Shown piece by piece: positions 58,815-64,000 of a stretch of DNA of 64,000 nt. The notes under the pieces were generated by a model that did no database searches, was not told the origin of the DNA, and saw nothing but the letters and a program-made list of their open reading frames with translations. How positions within the stretch are numbered: the first letter of the stretch is position 1; every line of letters begins with the position of its first letter. The stretch is taken from positions 3,506,001 through 3,570,000 of the forward strand of contig NZ_CP197471.1 in assembly GCF_052180215.1 (NCBI RefSeq), given 5' to 3'. Position numbers and translations under genes: made by a program. This stretch comes from Pseudoneobacillus sp052180215. Its GTDB lineage: Bacteria > Bacillota > Bacilli > Bacillales > Cytobacillaceae.

Positions 58815-58985
58815 TTATTTTGTTATTTGGTATGAATGGATTAATTCATCTAACGCTTGACTACACTGCAGAACATTTGGGTTTGTATATCCATATTGAT
58901 GAGCCAATTCTATCATTTCTATTCGCATTTCTTCAATCTTCCTTACAAGAGTATCTACGTATGTTTGCAAATTGGATGCCCTCAT
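58815..58985 (-). CDS. Spo0E family aspartyl-phosphate phosphatase
   Basis: 57-residue protein with two helices: IEEMRIEMIELAHQYGYTNPNVLQCSQALDELIHSYQ. This is the Spo0E signature (SQxLD), which strips phosphate from Spo0A~P and delays sporulation. The start is uncertain: ATG 58985 has no clear RBS, and a longer frame begins at TTG 59048. It may be translated by coupling with the small frame just upstream (59029-59178), which ends 43 bp earlier. Confidence 0.82.
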   Translation of the reverse strand: MRASNLQTYVDTLVRKIEEMRIEMIELAHQYGYTNPNVLQCSQALDELIHSYQITK

Positions 58986-59028
58986 TTCATATAGTACTGC
59001 AGTAATATTTATTAATTTTAATTTATTG

Positions 59029-59178
59029 TTAAATAATAAGAAATACAAGTAGTTTTTGTAAAAAAAAATAATTGGTAGATTCTCGGTTTAATTTATAGTG
59101 TTTACCAAGGAAATACTCCCTCTCTGCGTAAATCAATAAGAAGACGAAAAAGGTAAAGATGAGCCATTTACCTTTCAA
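59029..59178 (-). CDS. Possible 49-aa membrane peptide upstream of spo0E-like gene
   Basis: Frame starting TTG 59178 with a strong AAGGAGGATTTATAC RBS. Product starts MKGKWLIFTFFVFLLIYAERE, one membrane helix, then a polar middle and a hydrophobic C-terminus LLVFLII. No homologue recognised. The RBS quality is the main support; composition is A/T-rich so the frame could be chance. The rest of the 59049-59349 interval shows no other structure. Confidence 0.4.
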   Translation of the reverse strand: MKGKWLIFTFFVFLLIYAEREYFLGKHYKLNRESTNYFFLQKLLVFLII

Positions 59179-59349
59179 GTATAAATCCTCCTTACTATTA
59201 TTTTCTGATTTTTCTAATTATATACTCTTAAATAAAATGAGGAAACTAAAAAGTATTACAATAGTACTAATATTTTTTTGTTACTTATCTTTTAAAGATA
59301 TCGCTGTTTGACCATACTGTGTAAAGAACTTTTACCCGAGGTGGTACAG

Positions 59350-60129
59350 ATGCATCATGCTTTATATTCCTTTTTTTTGCGTTTTCCACAGTTATTAAGA
59401 ATTTTCTTTATAGCAGCTACCATTATTCTTCTTTTTGGAGGCATTATTCATTTTGTAGAACCCAAAACCTTCCCTACTTTTTTTGATGGAATTTGGTGGG
59501 CTATTATTACCGTTTCAACGACAGGATATGGAGACCTTGTTCCCCACTCTACCTTAGGAAGAGTGGTTGGAATTATTCTGATATTTCTTGGTGCTGGTTT
59601 CATTTCTTCCTATTTTTTTAGCCTTGCCTCAACGGCGATTTCAAAACAAAATCAATTTTCAGAGGGAAAGCTCGCCTTTCATGGAAAGGATCATTTAATT
59701 GTTATTGGTTGGAATGATAGGACAAGACATATTGTGGAGACACTCTTTGATCGAGAAAATGAAAACTGTATCGTATTAATTGATGAAAGTCTGTCTGAAA
59801 ATCCTATGTCTAGTAAAATCAATCATTTTATTAGAGGACGCGCATCTCTGGACGAGGTATTGTTAAAGGCGAATATTCATTTGGCCAAGAATATTCTTAT
59901 CACCGCAGACCAGCATAAGGATGAAATACAGGCAGATATGAGTAGTATTTTGACGCTTCTTTCGGTGAAGGGACTTTGCCCCAATTTACCTTGTATAATC
60001 GAAATACTTACTACCGATCAAATAAAAAATGCCATCAGAGCTGGAGCCGATACCATTATAGAAACAAACCAAATCGTAAGCAAAGAAATCATCGAAAAAC
60101 TTCACCACTTTAAAGCGCCGGGGGTCTGA
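59350..60129 (+). CDS. yugO: Potassium channel with RCK domain (YugO-like)
   Basis: 259-residue K+ channel: two membrane helices around the selectivity filter TVSTTGYGDLVP, then an RCK/TrkA-N domain (LIVIGWNDRTRHIVETL Rossmann start). ATG 59350 follows GAGGTGGTACAG; a TTG at 59308 is less likely. The last residues (HHFKAPGV) and the TGA stop are encoded inside a GC-rich palindrome, so the C-terminus appears replaced by repeat DNA. Position next to yugN and pgi supports YugO, the channel linked to biofilm signalling in B. subtilis. Confidence 0.9.
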   Translation: MHHALYSFFLRFPQLLRIFFIAATIILLFGGIIHFVEPKTFPTFFDGIWWAIITVSTTGYGDLVPHSTLGRVVGIILIFLGAGFISSYFFSLASTAISKQNQFSEGKLAFHGKDHLIVIGWNDRTRHIVETLFDRENENCIVLIDESLSENPMSSKINHFIRGRASLDEVLLKANIHLAKNILITADQHKDEIQADMSSILTLLSVKGLCPNLPCIIEILTTDQIKNAIRAGADTIIETNQIVSKEIIEKLHHFKAPGV

Positions 60130-60155
60130 CCCCCGGCGCTTTAAAGTGGTGAAAT
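60106..60155. repeat. GC-rich palindrome overlapping the yugO end
   Basis: Perfect inverted repeat CACTTTAAAGCGCCGGGGGTC / GACCCCCGGCGCTTTAAAGTG with centre T. It supplies the last codons and stop codon of the channel gene and would form a strong terminator for convergent transcripts. Related to 55861-55917. Confidence 0.9.
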
Positions 60156-60554
60156 CTATAGTGTTTGTTCTAATTCTTTTACGAGTGATTTTCCTAAATC
60201 GATATATTTATCAGGAAAACTAGCGTCTTTGTCCTGAGGCTCCTGAAACTGGTTAAAGGTTGCAGACGCATTACCAATTTCTGCATGGTCATCTATTCCT
60301 ATTTGATACTTATGAGATAGCAAAAATGGTTTTTCCAATTCAACGGTACAATTTCTAGCATCAAGCTGCCCATCAATCGCTTTAAATGGAATACGTAAAA
60401 ATTGATAGCCAACCTCATCATCTATCTTGTAATCAAATGAACCATGATCGTAATCCCAGTTTCCGCCAATCGTATACCCTAATGGTTTTAAAATTTGTTC
60501 AAGCTTAAATAAATCATATTTTTTGCCTTCAATGGATGATTCAATTTCAATCAT
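60156..60554 (-). CDS. yugN: YugN-like family protein
   Basis: 132-residue soluble protein MIEIESSIEGKKYDLFKLEQ..., with GGNWDYDHGSFDYKID and VGYQFLRIPFKAIDG, matching YugN, a conserved Bacillus protein of unknown function next to pgi. ATG 60554 after GAGGGAATTCG. Single-gene unit; convergent with yugO. Confidence 0.9.
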   Translation of the reverse strand: MIEIESSIEGKKYDLFKLEQILKPLGYTIGGNWDYDHGSFDYKIDDEVGYQFLRIPFKAIDGQLDARNCTVELEKPFLLSHKYQIGIDDHAEIGNASATFNQFQEPQDKDASFPDKYIDLGKSLVKELEQTL

Positions 60555-60619
60555 TCGAATTCCCTCATTTCCCTTTTTTATATAGTTTCTCCAGAGCTTA
60601 ATAATTCATGAGTAAAATA

Positions 60620-60655
60620 TAAAAAGAGTGCGGAAACAATAATGCTCCGCACTCC
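60620..60655 (-). terminator. Terminator after pgi
   Basis: GAGTGCGG/CCGCACTC stem with a 13-nt loop and TTTTTATA on the minus strand. Confidence 0.8.
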
Positions 60656-60664
60656 CTTTTATGT

Positions 60665-62014
60665 TTATTTTAAGCGTTTTTCTAATTCTGCTTTCTTTTC
60701 TTCGAAACCTGGTTTTCCTAGAAGCGCAAACATATTCACTTTATAAGCTTCTACACCTGGTTGATCAAACGGATTTACTCCTAATAAATATCCGCTCATT
60801 GCACATGCTTTTTCAAAGAAATAAACAAGATATCCAAATGTGTACTCATCCATTTTTGGAATAGACACAATTAAATTTGGAACGCCACCATCTGTATGAG
60901 CTAATAAAGTGCCCTCAAAAGCTTTATTATTAACAAAATCAATAGTTTGACCAGCTAAATAATTTAATCCATCTAAATCACTTTCGGCTTTTTCTAAAGT
61001 TAATTCATGACGAGGGGTTTCAACTTTAATGATTGTCTCAAACAAGTCCCGACGTCCTTCTTGAACATATTGTCCCATTGAATGTAAGTCAGTCGAGAAA
61101 TTAGCTGATGCAGGGAATATACCTTTTTGATCCTTTCCTTCACTCTCTCCGAATAATTGCTTCCACCACTCGGAGAAATATTGAAGACCAGGTTCATAGT
61201 TAATCAGCATTTCGATCGTTTTACCTCTGTTATATAAAGCATTTCGAACAGCCGCATATTGGTATGCGATATTATCTTCAAGCTCAGAAGCGCTTAAATC
61301 CTCTTGGGCTTGCGCTGCTCCATTCATCATTTCTTCAATGTTTGCTCCACTCACTGCAATCGGTAACAATCCAACAGCTGTTAAAACCGAGTAACGTCCA
61401 CCCACATCATCAGCGATAACAAATGATTCATACCCTTCTTCATTAGCCAAAGTTTTTAATGCACCTCTAGCTTTATCTGTAGTCGCATAAATACGTTTAC
61501 GCGCTTCCTCCACCCCATATTTTTCTTCTAAAAGCTTACGGAAAATACGGAAGGCGATAGCAGGTTCAGTAGTTGTACCTGATTTTGAGATTACATTAAT
61601 GGAAAAATCCTTTCCATCTAACAGGTCCATTAAATCCTTCATATAAGTGGAGCTTATGTTATTACCAACAAAAAGGACTTGTGGTGTTTTACGTTTTTCT
61701 TTTGGAAGTGCATTATAGAAGCTATGCTGAAGCATTTCTATGGCCGCACGAGCACCTAAATAAGAACCACCAATTCCGATCACTAATAAAATATCAGAAT
61801 CAGACTTTATTTTTTCAGCTGCTTTTTGAATTCGTGAAAACTCTTCACGGTCATATTCAGTAGGAAGTTCAATCCATCCTAAAAAATCACTGCCAGCCCC
61901 AGTTTTTTCATGTAAAGAGTGGTGAGCCACTTTTACAAAATCGCGTAGGTATGTAAGTTCATGTTCTCCAAAGAAAGTTAAAGCCTTTGAGTAATCGAAG
62001 CGAACGTGTGTCAT
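60665..62014 (-). CDS. pgi: Glucose-6-phosphate isomerase
   Basis: 449-residue phosphoglucose isomerase interconverting glucose-6-P and fructose-6-P in glycolysis. Signatures: VIGIGGSYLGARAAIEML near residues 78-95, VISKSGTTTEPAIAFR near 140-155, the catalytic Glu region and HSMGQYVQEG, and GVNPFDQPGVEAYK near the C-terminus. ATG 62014 follows CGGAGGATCATAC; a longer frame lacks RBS. Size and residues match Bacillus Pgi. Confidence 0.97.
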   Translation of the reverse strand: MTHVRFDYSKALTFFGEHELTYLRDFVKVAHHSLHEKTGAGSDFLGWIELPTEYDREEFSRIQKAAEKIKSDSDILLVIGIGGSYLGARAAIEMLQHSFYNALPKEKRKTPQVLFVGNNISSTYMKDLMDLLDGKDFSINVISKSGTTTEPAIAFRIFRKLLEEKYGVEEARKRIYATTDKARGALKTLANEEGYESFVIADDVGGRYSVLTAVGLLPIAVSGANIEEMMNGAAQAQEDLSASELEDNIAYQYAAVRNALYNRGKTIEMLINYEPGLQYFSEWWKQLFGESEGKDQKGIFPASANFSTDLHSMGQYVQEGRRDLFETIIKVETPRHELTLEKAESDLDGLNYLAGQTIDFVNNKAFEGTLLAHTDGGVPNLIVSIPKMDEYTFGYLVYFFEKACAMSGYLLGVNPFDQPGVEAYKVNMFALLGKPGFEEKKAELEKRLK

Positions 62015-62192
62015 GTATGATCCTCCGTTTGTTTTAGTTTCATTTATCACTTTATACAAACTAGAAATGATAATCAAGGTCGATACCTACTGTAAGCGTA
62101 TCCAATTATGAGCAATTTTCTACATTTGCCACCGAGATTCTTTTGGCAAGCGGCTAGCGTGAAATTGACAGCCAAGATTTAACAGCCCCTAT

Positions 62193-62229
62193 AAAAAATA
62201 AATGCCCCACTTCGCAAGGAAATGGGGCA
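62193..62229 (-). terminator. Terminator after yugJ
   Basis: TGCCCCA/TGGGGCA stem with a 13-nt loop, followed by TTTATTTTTT on the minus strand. Confidence 0.85.
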
Positions 62230-62237
62230 ACTCCATC

Positions 62238-63404
62238 TTAAAGTGAAGCCCGATAAATAGCTAAAACATCTTCACGGTTCAATTGATTAAAATTACCAAA
62301 TTCACCATTCACCATTGCTTTATCGGCCATAAGTTCGATTTGGCTATCATCAATATCATAATCCTTTAGAGTACTCGGTGCTCCAATGCTGGTCCAGAAT
62401 TGACGAAGTTTTTCGATACCCTCTAAACCAACTTCTTCATCTGATTTACCTGTTGGGTCCACATCAAACACTCTTACAGCTAACTGTTTAAAGCGGCCAG
62501 GATTTACTTTAAGATTATGCTTCATCCAATTTGGGAATAGAATCGCTAAACCGCCACCATGAGGGATATCATATACCGCCGAAACCGCATGCTCAATATT
62601 ATGTGTAGCCCAATCTCCACGGTAACCCATTTGAAGCATACCATTAAGGGCAATAGTTCCACTATAAAGAATGGTTTCGCGAAGCTCATAGTTTTCTAAA
62701 TCATTCACAAGTTTTGGAGCAGCTTCCATGACCGTTCTTAATGTTGACTCACATAAACGGTCCTGTAACGGTGTATTTTCTACGTTATGGAAATATTGTT
62801 CAAATACATGGGACATCATGTCAACCATTCCATAAATCGTTTGATTTTTTGGAACGGTAAAAGTATTAGTTGGGTCAAGAACTGAAAATTTCGGGAAGGT
62901 AGCAGGGCTTCCCCAACCGTACTTTTCTTTTGTTTCCCAGTTAGTAATAACAGAGCCTGAATTCATTTCAGATCCTGTAGCAGCTAAAGTTAAAACTGTT
63001 CCAAATGGCAGTGCTTCTTTGGCAAACGCCTTTTTAATAACTAAATCCCAAGCATCTCCATCATATTTTGCACCAGCAGCAATTAGTTTCGTACAGTCAA
63101 TAACACTGCCTCCACCTACCGCAAGAATGAATTCAATGCCGTTTTCCTTACAAATCTCTATACCTTTTCGAGCTGTGGAAATACGTGGATTTGGTTCTAC
63201 ACCGGCTAGTTCAAAAACTTTTGCACCCATTTCATTTAAGGTAGCCATCACTTGATCGTATAAACCACTGCGTTTAATACTACCTCCACCATAAACAACC
63301 AATACCTTGTTCCCATATTGAGGGATTTCATTTTTTATTTCTGCTAATTGCCCTTTACCAAAAATTAATTTGGTGGGATTCCAATATGTAAAGTTTTGCA
63401 TCAT
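62238..63404 (-). CDS. yugJ: Iron-containing alcohol dehydrogenase (YugJ-like butanol dehydrogenase)
   Basis: 388-residue group III alcohol dehydrogenase. NAD(P)-binding VVYGGGSIKRSG and AVGGGSVIDCTKLIAAG; metal ligands around MVDMMSHVFEQYFH and NIEHAVSAVYDIPHGGGLAILFPNWMK. ATG 63404 after AAGGAGAGTGATC. NADP-dependent butanol/aldehyde reduction by family. Matches YugJ/YugK in position upstream of pgi. Confidence 0.93.
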   Translation of the reverse strand: MMQNFTYWNPTKLIFGKGQLAEIKNEIPQYGNKVLVVYGGGSIKRSGLYDQVMATLNEMGAKVFELAGVEPNPRISTARKGIEICKENGIEFILAVGGGSVIDCTKLIAAGAKYDGDAWDLVIKKAFAKEALPFGTVLTLAATGSEMNSGSVITNWETKEKYGWGSPATFPKFSVLDPTNTFTVPKNQTIYGMVDMMSHVFEQYFHNVENTPLQDRLCESTLRTVMEAAPKLVNDLENYELRETILYSGTIALNGMLQMGYRGDWATHNIEHAVSAVYDIPHGGGLAILFPNWMKHNLKVNPGRFKQLAVRVFDVDPTGKSDEEVGLEGIEKLRQFWTSIGAPSTLKDYDIDDSQIELMADKAMVNGEFGNFNQLNREDVLAIYRASL

Positions 63405-63555
63405 GATCACTCTCCTTAACCTTTATTATGAAAGATAAAAAATTATTTTGCAAAAAGACTGCACTATAATTTTTACAAAAAATTATTCGTTCATGCATAA
63501 AAAAAAGAAAATGAATCACTCTATTAATGAATCCATTTTTTAAGGAGGAATATAA

Positions 63556-63780
63556 GTGAGTACAATTCAACGAATTGCACTAGTTTTAACCATTATTGGG
63601 GCTATAAATTGGGGTTTAGTCGGATTCTTTGGATTTAATTTAGTGGAAGCAATCTTTGGTGACAACGCACTAACTAGAATCATTTATGGGCTTGTTGGCC
63701 TAGCTGGTCTCATCAATATTGGCCTTCTTTTTGTTCATAGAGAAGAACGCGAACGTGTTCCTGAAGCAGAAGTACGCTAA
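63556..63780 (+). CDS. yuzA: DUF378 membrane protein YuzA
   Basis: 74-residue protein with two helices: IQRIALVLTIIGAINWGLVGFFGFN and RIIYGLVGLAGLINIGLLF, with the DUF378 INWGLVG motif. Starts with GTG 63556 after GGAGGAATATAA. Corresponds to YuzA in the same neighbourhood of B. subtilis; function unknown. Terminator follows. Confidence 0.9.
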   Translation: MSTIQRIALVLTIIGAINWGLVGFFGFNLVEAIFGDNALTRIIYGLVGLAGLINIGLLFVHREERERVPEAEVR

Positions 63781-63802
63781 TATTGAAATCTCATCATACA
63801 AG

Positions 63803-63837
63803 AAAAATCCTTGCAGGAATGACCTGCAAGGATTTTT
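63803..63837. terminator. Bidirectional terminator
   Basis: Perfect 15-bp AAAAATCCTTGCAGG/CCTGCAAGGATTTTT stem with AATGA loop. Confidence 0.92.
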
Positions 63838-63841
63838 TGCA

Positions 63842-64000
63842 CTATACCCAGCCTCTGTAACGAGAAGCTTCTGACATTTTTCGAACACCGACCATATAAG
63901 CAGCTAATCGCATGTTTACATTGCGCTGTTCGGCCGTTTCATAAACATTATTAAACGATTTTACAAGAACTTTTCGAAGCTTATCGTTCACTTCTTCTTC
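63842..64000 (-). CDS. Glutamate dehydrogenase, C-terminal end (partial)
   Basis: Last 52 codons of an NAD-specific glutamate dehydrogenase (RocG/GudB type). The readable end runs EEEVNDKLRKVLVKSF..., then MRLAAYMVGVRK and SEASRYRGWV before TAG, the usual C-terminus of the enzyme. The rest lies beyond the right edge. Catalyses glutamate to 2-oxoglutarate. Confidence 0.9.
   Translation of the reverse strand, partial: EEEVNDKLRKVLVKSFNNVYETAEQRNVNMRLAAYMVGVRKMSEASRYRGWV

Noticed and set aside
1..64000. tRNA-Sec, selA/B/D, rRNA, phage or transposase genes
   Set aside because: None recognised on either strand, so Sec machinery must be sought elsewhere in the genome.

Overview
The window is chromosomal DNA of a low-GC, endospore-forming member of the Bacillaceae. 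Evidence: strong AGGAGG-type ribosome binding sites with occasional GTG/TTG starts, intrinsic terminators after most transcripts, a SAM (S-box) riboswitch, CcpA-type cre sites, spore genes (coat CotF family, GerA-type receptor, YjcZ, YteA, Spo0E, CsgA-like) and local gene order shared with Bacillus subtilis (yugO-yugN-pgi-yugJ-yuzA; cssRS beside an htrA-type protease; coat genes beside adhB). No rRNA, tRNA, CRISPR array, phage or insertion sequence was recognised.

Layout. 1-5.1 kb: a citrate/dicarboxylate-type two-component system (regulator cut by the window edge) and a tripartite tricarboxylate transporter tctCBA, with two cre sites upstream. 5.3-8.1 kb: a 52-bp tandem inverted-repeat array, adhB and two divergent pairs of spore coat-type genes. 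8.2-13.8 kb: DoxX protein, alpha/beta hydrolase, short-chain dehydrogenase and an amino-acid ABC transporter. 13.8-18.5 kb: csoR-copZ and copA copper efflux with a membrane-anchored His-rich protein and a siroheme-reductase-like fragment. 18.7-21.5 kb: a frameshifted cation efflux gene, a HesB-like gene whose codon 32 is an in-frame TGA (probable selenocysteine), and an ArsB-like pump. 21.7-31.3 kb: HD-GYP phosphodiesterase, a GlcD-like oxidase divergent from a GntR-TRAP transporter-aminotransferase-M20 hydrolase operon. 31.3-34.4 kb: purine/pyrimidine-type permease, MarR regulator and MFS exporter. 34.5-40.2 kb: SAM riboswitch, yitJ and metH. 40.2-47.1 kb: extradiol dioxygenase with HxlR regulator, a repeat-rich secreted DUF2680-type protein, PrsA-type foldase, HtrA-type protease and CssRS, together a secretion-stress block. 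47.3-50.8 kb: ChrA, low-complexity protein, YceI. 50.8-59.2 kb: a germination receptor operon and small sporulation or stress genes. 59.3-64 kb: yugO, yugN, pgi, yugJ, yuzA and the 3' end of glutamate dehydrogenase.

The most notable item is the HesB-like gene at 19811-20080. A normal gene caller would split it or miss it. The TGA lies exactly where relatives carry the conserved Cys of the AGYGCGGP motif, the reading frame is intact on both sides, and a short hairpin with a G-containing loop follows the TGA at the distance expected of a bacterial SECIS. The second notable item is a dispersed structured repeat of about 140-170 bp, present three times (18564-18723, 34729-34896, 48529-48669), with an internal hairpin that is present in two copies and absent from the third. 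Three unrelated substrate-binding-protein transport operons also carry a hairpin directly after the binding-protein gene, which would favour high binding-protein levels.
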